From Candidatus Heimdallarchaeum endolithica (lineage in GTDB: Archaea; Asgardarchaeota; Heimdallarchaeia; Heimdallarchaeales; Heimdallarchaeaceae): 64,000 bases of DNA. The position numbers were made by a program, and so were the translations under genes. This document shows positions 1 to 9,600 of the stretch, one piece after another. A model generated the notes under the pieces. That model was not told the DNA's origin, made no database searches, and saw only the letters and a list, made by a program, of their open reading frames with translations. Each line of letters begins with the position of its first letter. The first letter of the stretch is position 1. The stretch covers positions 1 through 64,000 of the forward strand of contig CP084167.1 in assembly GCA_021513715.1 (NCBI GenBank). Reading direction: 5' to 3'.

Positions 1-63
1 TAAACCGTATGTTTGGGCGTACAAATGTACGCCCATCCCCATAAGAATTTTTCGATTATATTT
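1..63. repeat. Left attachment repeat (attL)
   Basis: This 63-bp sequence recurs at 30330-30392 with one change, at position 32 (C here, A there). Its core is a perfect inverted repeat at 15-34, GGGCGTAC and GTACGCCC around the spacer AAAT. Twofold symmetry of this kind is what a tyrosine recombinase uses for two protomers. The extended half GTTTGGGCGTAC is the reverse complement of a site just downstream of the integrase gene. No tRNA gene is visible at the repeat. Confidence 0.85.
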
Positions 64-111
64 TTTTAACATAAAATCCGACAAGTCGGATCTAAAAAAA
101 TACAGGGAGGG
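55..111 (+). promoter_or_regulatory. Promoter and operator of the left operon
   Basis: A T-rich TATA-like stretch (about 55-64) lies in the end of the attachment repeat. It is followed by a perfect inverted repeat at 76-91: ATCCGAC, AA, GTCGGAT. A start of transcription about 25 bases after the TATA would fall in this inverted repeat, so a bound repressor would block it. A strong ribosome site, GGAGGGA, at 106-112 precedes the GTG at 120. A further ATCCGAC half-site lies just before the right attachment repeat. Function is inferred from sequence symmetry. Confidence 0.5.
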
Positions 112-119
112 ATGAATAA

Positions 120-1697
120 GTGTCCATTGATTCTTCACCTAGACCATTCTACAACACTTCTGAGTCAGATAAGAATATTTTAAAAGAAAATCTGACAACT
201 TTCCTGACATATCAGCTTCCTAAGAAAAGACGTTCTGTGATTGAGAAGTGTGTAGATGTTATTCTCGCTTTATATAGTCGGCAAAACTTTGAGTGGCATG
301 CAGCTGGTATAGCTTCATATTATGGTAAGGATCGCAGGCACTATATTGACCACATAAATTTACTTGTTTCACTAGGTGTTGTTAGTAAAAAACAGAGAAT
401 TGACGGTTTTGTGCCTATTATTTTAAATCACAATGTCGTGAAACAGCTTAAAAAAATCGAACGGGGTATGGGTTCATATTCTAATACTAAACTTTCCCGC
501 CGTAAAATCAATAATAAGTTGTCGGGAAAAGCTTCCAATGTTCGTTCTCATCGTATTATGGCAACTTATTCCCATAGCCTTTCTTCCAAGCAATTTTCTT
601 ATTTAGCGAAAAGATATGGTATTGTCAATGGTCGAGTAAAATCCGACATTGTTTTTGAAGATAAACATTTTGTTCTTCTCTGGTTCAAGGATAAAGTTCA
701 GATACATACTCCTGTATATTATTCTGATTTAGAAGATTTCAGTGTAATAGATGACAGAATTTCTTCCGATCTTGGAAGATTAACTGTATATTTAGAACGA
801 AAGTATCTTATGCCTGGTAGGATGGAATTGAAAGATGCTGTAAAATATGAATATGTTAATGGTAAAATCCCACAAAAAACAATACATGGGGTTAGAAAAG
901 AAGTTGAAGTTCAACACCCTTTTCTTGAATATGTTGCAGACTTAATACAATCACAGAATAGTGGACCAGTAATTTACCCTGATTGGAAAAGTATGCCTAA
1001 ATATCCAGGAATAGAATTTAATGGTGGATACACATATGATGGTTGTGAAAGAGAAGGATATGGTGATCAGCTGTTTGATGAATTGCTACATTTTCCAGAA
1101 ACATTTGAAAGATACTGGAATGAGAATAGAGCAAGTCTTTATGCTACAAATATTCATGTTGATCAAGTAGCAAATAAACTATTAATTAAACTTGAAAATA
1201 TAGAATCAAAAGTAGATAACTACACTGATGTACTTGACGACATACAATACGAATTAGCCGATTTAAAACAACAAAATGATTTTTCTCATGAATACTTACG
1301 TTATCAAAACAGCAGTATAGAAAACAAACTAGATAAAAGCTTAGAAGCAAGTACTGAAATCATAAGAGGTATTAACAGGATAGATAAGAACAACGAACTT
1401 TACACTGAACAAAACAGAGCTGAAATTCAGCTTTTGCATTTTGCAATAGAAGTACAGAAACAGAAATTTTACGAATCACCATTTGAGAAAAAATGTAATG
1501 ATATTTTATCGCTGCTGGAAGATGGGCCAGTTAGCTACAAAGAGATAGCAGAATATCTAAAGCTAACTCAAGCAGCTGTTAGTAGATATCTCAATTATCT
1601 CGAAATTAATAGAAAAATTGAAAGCTACAGAAAGAAAATAGGGAGGGGAAGACCAAAAAGAATTTTCAAAATAAAAAAAGGAGATGATAAAAATTAA
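120..1697 (+). CDS. DNA-binding regulator or initiator candidate with two winged helices and an AT-hook
   Basis: The 525-residue protein starts at GTG, chosen because GGAGGGA sits eight bases upstream. Residues about 35-110 look like a winged-helix domain. Residues about 340-450 form a long acidic coiled coil, so it probably oligomerises. Residues about 455-510 are a clear second winged helix, with a helix-turn-helix around EIAEYLKLTQAAVSRYL. The tail carries GRGRPK, an AT-hook core that binds the minor groove of AT-rich DNA. It is the first gene inside the element, next to the attachment site and behind a symmetric operator, and it overlaps the next gene. A master regulator or an origin-binding protein are the likeliest roles. 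It has none of the AAA+ motifs of Orc1/Cdc6. Confidence 0.6.
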   Translation: MSIDSSPRPFYNTSESDKNILKENLTTFLTYQLPKKRRSVIEKCVDVILALYSRQNFEWHAAGIASYYGKDRRHYIDHINLLVSLGVVSKKQRIDGFVPIILNHNVVKQLKKIERGMGSYSNTKLSRRKINNKLSGKASNVRSHRIMATYSHSLSSKQFSYLAKRYGIVNGRVKSDIVFEDKHFVLLWFKDKVQIHTPVYYSDLEDFSVIDDRISSDLGRLTVYLERKYLMPGRMELKDAVKYEYVNGKIPQKTIHGVRKEVEVQHPFLEYVADLIQSQNSGPVIYPDWKSMPKYPGIEFNGGYTYDGCEREGYGDQLFDELLHFPETFERYWNENRASLYATNIHVDQVANKLLIKLENIESKVDNYTDVLDDIQYELADLKQQNDFSHEYLRYQNSSIENKLDKSLEASTEIIRGINRIDKNNELYTEQNRAEIQLLHFAIEVQKQKFYESPFEKKCNDILSLLEDGPVSYKEIAEYLKLTQAAVSRYLNYLEINRKIESYRKKIGRGRPKRIFKIKKGDDKN

Positions 1698-2127
1698 TTT
1701 AGAAGACAGAGTAGCAATTTTAGAAAAGAAATTTGATATTTTATTACGCTATTTAGAACAAATACGACAAGTAACTGATATTTCTATAATATCAGAAGAT
1801 CAGCTACTGTCGCTTATTGAAACTGCAGCTAAACAAGCTTTAACTGAAAAAACAAAAATGAAACAGATAGAAGAAAAAACTAAATCTTCCTCCTCACCTG
1901 CACTTGGAGACAAGATATCTATAAGTGCTTTACAAGAAAAAACTGAATATACTTTTGTTATATCTGAATGGATTACTCGTAAAAAGAATTTACCTGGTAA
2001 TACATTCGCAGCAAAAGTTTCTCAAATTACTGATAAAGCTCTCAAAGTTACTATTAATTCTCAAATAGTTTGGCTTCCTAAATCACAAATAAAGGAAGTA
2101 TATATCTATGAAGGAGGGGAAAAATGA
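1684..2127 (+). CDS. Small protein with N-terminal coiled coil and beta-rich C-terminal domain, function unknown
   Basis: The product has 147 residues. Residues about 5-65 form an acidic and basic amphipathic helix resembling a coiled coil. A low-complexity linker follows (KSSSSP), and residues about 75-145 alternate hydrophobic and polar positions like a small beta barrel, with WLPKSQIKEVYIYE at the end. It overlaps the 3' end of the winged-helix gene by 14 bases and the next gene by 4, so the operon is translationally coupled. The ribosome site AAAAGGAG precedes the ATG. The barrel could be a nucleic-acid-binding OB or SH3-like fold, but no family is recognised. Confidence 0.6.
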   Translation: MIKINLEDRVAILEKKFDILLRYLEQIRQVTDISIISEDQLLSLIETAAKQALTEKTKMKQIEEKTKSSSSPALGDKISISALQEKTEYTFVISEWITRKKNLPGNTFAAKVSQITDKALKVTINSQIVWLPKSQIKEVYIYEGGEK

Positions 2128-2309
2128 TGGGAGAGACAGCTTTTCCTTTACCTGATAACTGTGAAGAGCGCTGTTTAAAATGTGATAAACAAGCAATTTA
2201 TCATGTAGTGAAATATGGCAGGACATATAGTCACGACTATTTTTATTGCGAAAAACATCTTCCAAAACGTTTCCAGAAGAGTTTAGAAGGGGGTGAGAAT
2301 AATAGCTAG
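2124..2309 (+). CDS. Small zinc-binding protein
   Basis: The product has 61 residues with two metal-ligand pairs: CLKC near residue 15 and CEKH near residue 40. This spacing is that of a treble-clef or zinc-ribbon knuckle. Its start overlaps the previous stop as ATGA, and GAAGGAGGGG is just upstream. Small zinc proteins of this sort are frequent in archaeal viruses and plasmids, where they bind DNA or mediate protein contacts. The exact role is unknown. Confidence 0.6.
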   Translation: MMGETAFPLPDNCEERCLKCDKQAIYHVVKYGRTYSHDYFYCEKHLPKRFQKSLEGGENNS

Positions 2310-2478
2310 TATAAGTAAAACAAAAAACGTAGATGAATTACAAAACTGTTTTAGTAATCTATCTAGAATTGAAAAGATTAAAGTCAAAAATTGTTTCAGA
2401 AATAGATATTTTGAATATAGATATTGTCCAATCTGCCCCTATTTCGAAATATGCCAAAAATTGGAACAGAAGCAATAA
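2293..2478 (+). CDS. Small cysteine-containing protein
   Basis: The 61-residue product starts at a GTG inside AAGGGGGTGAG, so its ribosome site and start codon lie in the end of the preceding gene. Near the C terminus CPICPYFEIC supplies three cysteines in a knuckle-like spacing. The basic middle (KIKVKNCFRNR) suggests nucleic-acid contact. It closes the left operon. An overlapping reading frame beginning at 2333 runs through the same bases, but its early part is not protein-like. Confidence 0.5.
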   Translation: MRIIASISKTKNVDELQNCFSNLSRIEKIKVKNCFRNRYFEYRYCPICPYFEICQKLEQKQ

Positions 2479-2506
2479 TGTTATAAACTTCATCTTATTT
2501 TTTTAT

Positions 2507-3229
2507 GTGAAAATGGATAATGAAAAAACACAAGATAAACCTCAGTTAGATCTGAAGACAAGTATTTTTGATATGCCTGTGGGTAAAAATTTTCTTACTT
2601 TAATCTCTGTCTATTCTTTTTTATTAGCGGTTTTTGCTCTAACCTACGATAAAAATTGGTTCTTGTTTCTCACTCTAACAAGTTATGTGATATTATTATA
2701 TGCTGGAATAGCGTTGGTTATTATTGGTATAAGCCTTTTATCCTATTATAGTAACTTAATTAAAGCGAAACAGTTTGAATTTGTTACTATTAATACTATA
2801 ATTCAATTAGTGAGTTTTTTTGCTTTTTCATATTTTCTGAATAGTATACTAGCAAAACGTTCATGGACTGGCATAATCTCTGTTTTAATTATTGAAGCAC
2901 CTCTTATTACAGTAATTATTTATCTCCATACTTTTAACACAGCCTTTTATTTGCATGAAAATTTTGGAAGAATTGATTTCACTAGCAGCTTAAATCATAA
3001 ATTCTTGGTGTCCCATAGTAGTAAATTTTGGCCTTGGATTTTGATCATTAATGATATTGCATTTTCTACAATATATGGTATTTACATGTTAAGCAATAAC
3101 CTTGTAACTATTATTGATAGATTGTTTGTTGGTCAGTTAATTGCTGGTTTATGCTGTGTTTCACTGCTATATTGTATTGATTTACTCAAAGCATCAAAAA
3201 CATCTAAAAAATCAAGGAAGGAATGTTAA
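2507..3229 (+). CDS. Polytopic membrane protein, unknown function
   Basis: From GTG 2507 (or ATG 2513) the product has about 240 residues and roughly six hydrophobic segments: FLTLISVYSFLLAVFALTY, a segment around ILLYAGIALVIIGISLL, and four more up to residue 225. A short charged N-terminal tail (MDNEKTQDKPQLD) and a basic C-terminal tail (KASKTSKKSRKEC) suggest both ends are cytoplasmic. An earlier in-frame ATG at 2333 would overlap the cysteine-containing gene wholly and give an unlikely N terminus, so I prefer the later start. No clear ribosome site is seen. No family is recognised. The 287 bases after it contain no gene, only a weak CACATA/TATGTG hairpin. Confidence 0.5.
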   Translation: MKMDNEKTQDKPQLDLKTSIFDMPVGKNFLTLISVYSFLLAVFALTYDKNWFLFLTLTSYVILLYAGIALVIIGISLLSYYSNLIKAKQFEFVTINTIIQLVSFFAFSYFLNSILAKRSWTGIISVLIIEAPLITVIIYLHTFNTAFYLHENFGRIDFTSSLNHKFLVSHSSKFWPWILIINDIAFSTIYGIYMLSNNLVTIIDRLFVGQLIAGLCCVSLLYCIDLLKASKTSKKSRKEC

Positions 3230-3516
3230 AGCTTTATATAGCATATCGTATTCTAATATTTTTTGCCTAATAAAAGAGCTCTCCGCCCATAAAAAAATAG
3301 ACCGTAGCTCTTTGCATACTCTATTACGATCATAAAATGAAAGAAAGCTGCAATGAAGCAATAACATAGTGCAATAATACCCCACGTGGCGTGTCACATA
3401 CGTAAGTTGTGAGTCTATGTGAGCTGAGCAGCTTTCGAGTGTACATGTTACTTACTAATTCCTGTTTCTAATTTTCAACATACTAGAGGGACTGGGAGCT
3501 CAGGAGCAAAAAGAAA

Positions 3517-5013
3517 ATGAAAACAGAAAAAATGAAAATAAAAAACACATTTGTTGTTCTTGTAGTATTGACACTTTTTGTAACTACAAGTTTTGCTTTT
3601 ATGAATGTTAAAGCTGAGTCATCTGATGATGAGTTAGCTTTTCCTGAAATAACAGTAACTACTACTGCTACAGTCGATGTTAGAACAGATGTTGCTTTAT
3701 CTCTCCAAGCTTTGCAATCGATACCTGTTGTTCCTGAAGGACAGATAGGTATTCATGCTATTAAACCAACAAAAACTGGTTTATCAATAACTTTGACTGG
3801 CCGAATTGGTATGACTTCTGATAGTGAATGTCTTTCTGACGTTGCAATTGGACCTGAGATTGATCATGAGGAGAAAAAAGATAGTTGGCAGTTAGCGCTT
3901 TTTCTTGACAAAGGAACTAATCTTTATGAAAACACTACTGATGTTAGCGACACTTTTGCTATTTCTAATGATTTTAACAGTTTAACATATCAGTATTTAG
4001 CTATTAGTCGTGCTCGTAGTAGAGCTACTTCTAATAGTAGTATTGTTGTTACTTACGCTGATTCTCTTAGTGCTAACATAAGTGACAGTGACGATGTCAC
4101 CAACGTTACTATTTACAACGACTTTTTACCAACTCGTCAATTGCTCTGGTTCAGACTTGACCTAGAAATCAGTAATTCTAGTCGTCCATATATTTTGAAC
4201 ATTGCTGGCGATGAATTTGATGCTGATGCTGTATATGTTTTTAGTATGCCTTCAGAGCAAGATTTTCGTGACACACGTTATTTAGAAGTTAAGTTAGGTA
4301 CTGATTCCTGGGTTAACATCTCTGAATTAAATGCTGCAGAAGACTGGAAAGAAATAGCGACCCATCAAACTGATTATACTGAAAAATGGACTGATAATAC
4401 TGTTAAAGGGGCTGGTTTTGAGACTGTCGATAGTTTTGAAGATAGTCTAAAAGAAGCATGGGTTGCTATAATAAATAACGAAATAGGTGCTCTTGATGGC
4501 AGTAGTTATTCTTCTATCAGTACAGGTCAAATAGTTGATTATCGTATAAGTTCTGCAAGTTTAGATACAATGCTCAACGCACAATTATCTTCTGCAATAT
4601 ATTCTTCAGTCAAAAACGCTGCTGCACAAAGTAGTGATTTAAACACTTATACTCGAGCTGCTAGAGCTAGCACTATACGAAGATTTACAATAACGACTAA
4701 ACTTAGCCCTAAGACAATTGAAGAAAATAACAGAGCTGAAGATGTAACAGAACAAGATAATCTTATTTTAGCTTCAGCAATGAAGGCGAAAGGAAAGGCA
4801 ACTAGTTTCTCAACTAACATTCTTGATAAAATAGTAAGTGCAACAGGTAAAATTTCTAAGCCCTTAGCAGTTTGGTTAGCAAAAGAACGAACAGCATGGA
4901 ACAACCTTGGTGTTAGTGACAACTGGTTACTTATCGGAGCTGTCGCAGGTGTAACAGCTGTAGTAGGATTAACTGTTTTCTTTATTTCCCGAATAGCTCA
5001 TAAGAGGAGATAA
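3517..5013 (+). CDS. Surface glycoprotein-like protein with signal peptide and C-terminal anchor (paralogue A)
   Basis: The 498-residue protein begins with a lysine-rich n-region, a hydrophobic core (FVVLVVLTLFVTTSFAFM) and a likely cleavage site near KAES, so it is secreted. The ectodomain is rich in serine, threonine and aspartate, has several N-glycosylation sequons (NTT, NDS-like, NVT, NSS) and only one cysteine. Residues about 470-490 form a single membrane helix ending in AHKRR, a stop-transfer tail. It is clearly paralogous to the next gene: RQLLWF versus RQTLWW, DTRYLE versus DTRYDI, and the LKEAW block shared. It heads the structural operon. A virion spike, S-layer-like or fusion protein are possible roles; none is proven. 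Confidence 0.7.
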   Translation: MKTEKMKIKNTFVVLVVLTLFVTTSFAFMNVKAESSDDELAFPEITVTTTATVDVRTDVALSLQALQSIPVVPEGQIGIHAIKPTKTGLSITLTGRIGMTSDSECLSDVAIGPEIDHEEKKDSWQLALFLDKGTNLYENTTDVSDTFAISNDFNSLTYQYLAISRARSRATSNSSIVVTYADSLSANISDSDDVTNVTIYNDFLPTRQLLWFRLDLEISNSSRPYILNIAGDEFDADAVYVFSMPSEQDFRDTRYLEVKLGTDSWVNISELNAAEDWKEIATHQTDYTEKWTDNTVKGAGFETVDSFEDSLKEAWVAIINNEIGALDGSSYSSISTGQIVDYRISSASLDTMLNAQLSSAIYSSVKNAAAQSSDLNTYTRAARASTIRRFTITTKLSPKTIEENNRAEDVTEQDNLILASAMKAKGKATSFSTNILDKIVSATGKISKPLAVWLAKERTAWNNLGVSDNWLLIGAVAGVTAVVGLTVFFISRIAHKRR

Positions 5014-5015
5014 AA

Positions 5016-6590
5016 ATGAATAAAAGTCACTTTTTTACTTTTTTATTTATTTTTTCAATTATTGGTGGTGCTTTTGTTCATATTGACACATATGCTTCAT
5101 CTGAAGATGAATTATTAGCTAAGTTAACGCCTGAAGATATAATACCTGAAGCTTTGGGTATTTTCTCTGCTGATATAGACGTAGAATATAGCAGAACGGG
5201 ACAAACATTGCGTTCTACGTATCATATTGATACAGTGATTCAAGCTCCTGTAATAAAATCGGATGACACAGGTAAAATAGCTCTCAACCCTCGTGATTCA
5301 ACAGAGGCCGACAAAGAAGATTTTGGTATTCCCCAGCTCGCTGGAGACAAAGCTTATCTCGTTAAAAGCACTACAGACACAGAATATGCAAAACTGAACA
5401 TTTTAGACAACTTTGCTGTCGAAAATTATCAATATTTACTTTTAGAGAACGCTATGAGTATAAGCTCTAATGCAATCACTGTCAAAGTTTCTTTTGCCAA
5501 TTCTCTCACAGCAGATATTAGCAATGCTACACAAACAAATAATGTAACCCTGACTAGTACAATCTATGCTATTAGACAAACTCTTTGGTGGAATCTTGCA
5601 GAAGAAACAACTAGTGCTTATCCTTATGTGATTAACATTGAGATAACTCAAGTAGATTTGTATGGTTACTATATTTTCAGATTTGAGAATAATCGTTATG
5701 TCATTGACACACGTTATGATATACTCTATCTTGATACTGATGACACACCTATTACAACTTTATCAGAGAGTATAAATACTGTAGAGCATAACTATGAGAG
5801 ATATGTTAGACCGCATACTGATGATCTTTCTCTAAAAGCTACTGTTCTAGATAATCTCAATGAAACTAAGATGATGTCCGTACAAACTCCGATAGAATCT
5901 ACAAGCGATATGTATGTTCGTGCAGTCGGTTGGACTAGGGCTGATGATTTAGAAGATGATCTTAAAGAAGCTTGGAGGCAACAGCTGAATCTTCCAGAAG
6001 ATGCTCGCATAGTTGGATACAATCTAACTAAGGGCTACATACAATGGATTCTAAATTGGGGACTAGTGAAACTGCTCAAGCGTGAGCTTCAGGAGCAAAT
6101 GGAATTCTCAAGCGACTATGTCACTCTGGTCAACAACGCTCTCAGAAAAATCCTGCCACTTTGTGCAGTTGCTAACGACGAAGACGCTTTTGATGCTGTA
6201 AAATTATTTGTTTCTGGCTATGAAACTCGAGGTTTCTGGGATACTATCAAAAGCACTGTAAAATCTACAACAAGTGCGGTTGCAACGGTAGCAAAGAAAG
6301 TTGTTGATTTACCAGTGAAAACTATTGATGCGCTTGGAAACGCTGCAGCTAAAGTAGTTACACCAGTTGCACAAACGGTGCAAAGCGTTACTCCGCATGT
6401 CACTAATATGATCAAAGATAATGTAGGACACATAACTAATGGTGTAGTTGGTGTAGCTGGTGCCGCTAAAGATCTGGGTAAAGGAATTATGGATAGTCTA
6501 AAAGTACCACTAATGATCGTAGCTGGTGTGGCAGGAGTTGGCATAGTCATTTTCTTGATTATTCGCTTTGGTCCAATGTTGAAAAAATAA
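5016..6590 (+). CDS. Surface glycoprotein-like protein with signal peptide and C-terminal anchor (paralogue B)
   Basis: The 524-residue protein follows its paralogue by two bases and shares its plan. It has an N-terminal signal sequence (FFTFLFIFSIIGGAFVH), an ectodomain with RQTLWW, DTRYDI and EDDLKEAW blocks, then an alanine- and valine-rich region with repeated TVKSTT, AKVV and VVGVAG patterns (about 410-480), and a membrane helix near 495-517 before KK. The amphipathic alanine/valine stretch before the anchor is absent from paralogue A and may pack against the membrane. Two tandem anchored ectodomain proteins of similar length suggest a hetero-oligomeric surface complex. Divergence between them is high, so the duplication is old. 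Confidence 0.7.
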   Translation: MNKSHFFTFLFIFSIIGGAFVHIDTYASSEDELLAKLTPEDIIPEALGIFSADIDVEYSRTGQTLRSTYHIDTVIQAPVIKSDDTGKIALNPRDSTEADKEDFGIPQLAGDKAYLVKSTTDTEYAKLNILDNFAVENYQYLLLENAMSISSNAITVKVSFANSLTADISNATQTNNVTLTSTIYAIRQTLWWNLAEETTSAYPYVINIEITQVDLYGYYIFRFENNRYVIDTRYDILYLDTDDTPITTLSESINTVEHNYERYVRPHTDDLSLKATVLDNLNETKMMSVQTPIESTSDMYVRAVGWTRADDLEDDLKEAWRQQLNLPEDARIVGYNLTKGYIQWILNWGLVKLLKRELQEQMEFSSDYVTLVNNALRKILPLCAVANDEDAFDAVKLFVSGYETRGFWDTIKSTVKSTTSAVATVAKKVVDLPVKTIDALGNAAAKVVTPVAQTVQSVTPHVTNMIKDNVGHITNGVVGVAGAAKDLGKGIMDSLKVPLMIVAGVAGVGIVIFLIIRFGPMLKK

Positions 6591-6618
6591 ACAATATTTT
6601 TTTTCCAGGTGAAAAACG

Positions 6619-9600
6619 ATGAAGCGAAATATAATCTTATATAGTCTAGTAATGATGCTTATCATTTCAAATGTTATAAATATTAGTTTAAAGCAAGATG
6701 ATGGAAACACACAAAAAGAAACAGACAACATAAATTCATTATATCCTGAAAAAGATGATGAGATTGCCGATACTCAAGAAGAGTCTTATTTACAACAGTC
6801 AGATTCAAGTGCTTTACGACAATCTTATGCAACAACAGATAATTCTTACAAAGTTAACATGGCAACTCAGGTTGATACTTCAACTTGGTATCAGGGTGAA
6901 ACAATCAAAACTGAAATGAAATTTAATAAACAAATACCAGACTACTACACATATACATCAGAGTTATATCACTCTGGTTCAACTACTCCATTTGAAGATG
7001 TTGATATTGCAATTATTAGTCCCGGCGCATCGCTAAAAGATGATTCATCAAATACTTATATCACTTTTAGTCCAGATTCTGATATAACTATAGCAAACTA
7101 CATAAGAACAACATTTTATTCAAAGATATATGCTGGCGGATCAGGGGCTCTTTATGCTCAAGGATATGCTCGTTGGTATTACTCTGGTTCAAGTTACTAC
7201 TCAACATCAGTGACAAGTGATTCATATACAATTTCTACAAGTTATTTAGACGGAAGTGGATATTTACACATATATGTAAATATTTACGCAGACGATAGCG
7301 CTGATAAACTTACTTTTATGGTTGGATTTATGAATTATGAAACAGGAAATTATGAAACTGTTTTACAGATTGAAAAAACAGGTTGCGGTTCCTCAAATTT
7401 TCATTTGGCAACAGCTGTTATTGACTACTTATATTTTCAACGTGAAGAAATAATTGATAATGTCAGATCAACTTACAAATATACAACTCAAACAACAAAA
7501 ATACATAAATTAGAAATTTATTCAATTGCAAATGTTGAAAGTATAAGCATTTATTATCCAAAACATATGATTTTTAGTAGTATTAGTCCTACAGCAAGTT
7601 ACTCACTTAGTTCAAATATTCTTACAATTGATAATCCTGTTGAACTAAAATATTCTCTTTTTTTCTCTTCTAATTCATCAAATTTTCTTGCTTTGAAAGA
7701 TGTAAGTTCTGAATTTCAGAACAATATTGGTTTTGAAAAAGGTTTGTTTTATGATTGGAAGAATGCAGAAAATTCGCCATATGTTTTTGAAACAATAGAA
7801 CACTCATCATCTATCGTATCCGAAGGGATTTTTTCTCTCAAGTTAGCATCAACTGATACGGGTAGTGATTTGATATATTTTTATTGTAATAATTTTGAAC
7901 CTGGAGAATATTATATCTCATTTGATTATTATATATCTAATCTTGAATATGGCTATTACAATCCTTCAGAGTTGCGTTTTAGCTATTATAGTTCATCAAG
8001 TTGGCGGAAAACAGTGCTTGGTACATCAGATTATTATATCGCAAATAGGTGGCAGAAAGCTTTCATATATGCGGATATTATACCTGACTCAAGTAACAGA
8101 ATATTCAGAATATATTCTTATGGTGCAAAGGGCGAATTTTACTTCGATAATATTAAAATATGGAAAGTTTCTACAGACATCAAAACAATTTGTTCGAATA
8201 AATATGAAATTAGCTCAACCTTCATAAGTTGGGACGGTTATAAAAATCCGTCACTTTCAAATCATAAAGTTAATTTTGATATATATGATGCCACTACACA
8301 AACATTAGAAGAAAGTTACTCGCTAGCAACTAATGAAAACGGTTTAGCAACTTGGACTTTAAATCAAGAATTAGAAGAAAAAGAGTATGAAATAAGAGCA
8401 TATACCTATTCAAACTGGTTTGGAGACCGTATTGAGGCACAACTTGGGGATCGATGGGATTTTGAAGACTCTGATACATGGGTTGGCAAATCAGCTGATT
8501 TATTTGAACAAAAAGAATATTACGTGCACGCATACGACGATGGTGATGCCGCTTGGCATGGTATGCGTACTCTTGCTGATTTTCAGATATATGATAGCGA
8601 TGTATTTATTTATCGCATCAAGGGAAGTACGTCAGATATATCTTTTAATGCTTTTTGGGTATATGATGGTAGTGTATCTTACTCACGAACAATTACATTT
8701 TCTACACCAGGATCATGGGAAATATATACATGGAATTGGGGTTATGATTTTTCTGTTTCAGAAATACGTTTCGAAAGTAAATCTTCTGGTGTAGCTTTTG
8801 ATATTTACATGGATTATTTGAAAATAGTTGATGAATCATTTTTCAGTCCTTTTTACTTTACTCCTGAAATTTTTACAAGTGATCCTGTTTTATATGAATC
8901 TTCTGATTACTTTGTTCTTTCATCAACAAATGATGATTATAATTATGAAATTTTTTCTGATAATCAATTCATAGGTTACTACAGTGATTTAGAGATTATT
9001 CCGAAGAATCTCACAGCAGGTAATCACAATCTTACAGCTGTTTTATACTCTGATTCTCAAAATCAGGCATATATTCCTTCAACTTATGAATATCTTTATA
9101 CAATCACAGAATCTGAACTTTGCACACTGACTTTTTATGATCAACAAGGCAGATATATAGATGCGAGAACTTTTGTTATATTTGTTAATTCTGAACGTAT
9201 ATATGGAGATTCTTTCATCTGGTCTGATGTGTCGCAAACTATCAATTTAGAAATACAAGATATATTTGGACATGTTATTTACTCAAATTCAACAGAAGAA
9301 TATGAGAGATTCAAAGATTTTGTTCTTGATTATTATTCTGTGAAAATACAAAATCAACAAGAGTTACCTGTTTGGGTTTCTATATCTTCAAACGGACAAA
9401 TATTCTCAAGCTGGATTTTTTCCTGGGAAGTTGAGGAGTTTCGTATCTACTCAGGGAGTTATACATTTACTGTGTATTATTGCTCTGATCCAACAGCAAG
9501 TTTCACACAAGTGACAACGAACGGAACGTATGTAAGTTATGCTTTTGACGTCAATTCTGACACAGCGCTGATTGTGACAGGATATACAATTGCCGATATC

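Noticed and set aside
2333..2506. Upstream extension of the polytopic membrane protein to ATG 2333
   Set aside because: It would overlap the cysteine-containing gene completely in another frame, and the extension has no coherent composition.
3517..6590. Fusexin (HAP2-like) identity for the two anchored ectodomain proteins
   Set aside because: Length and anchor fit, and archaeal integrated elements can carry fusexins. However, each protein has only one cysteine and no fusion-loop pattern is visible, so I cannot support it without a structure model.
7895..8794. Two other-frame plus-strand open frames inside the giant fibre gene
   Set aside because: Their sequences are out-of-frame readings of repetitive aromatic codons without starts or ribosome sites.
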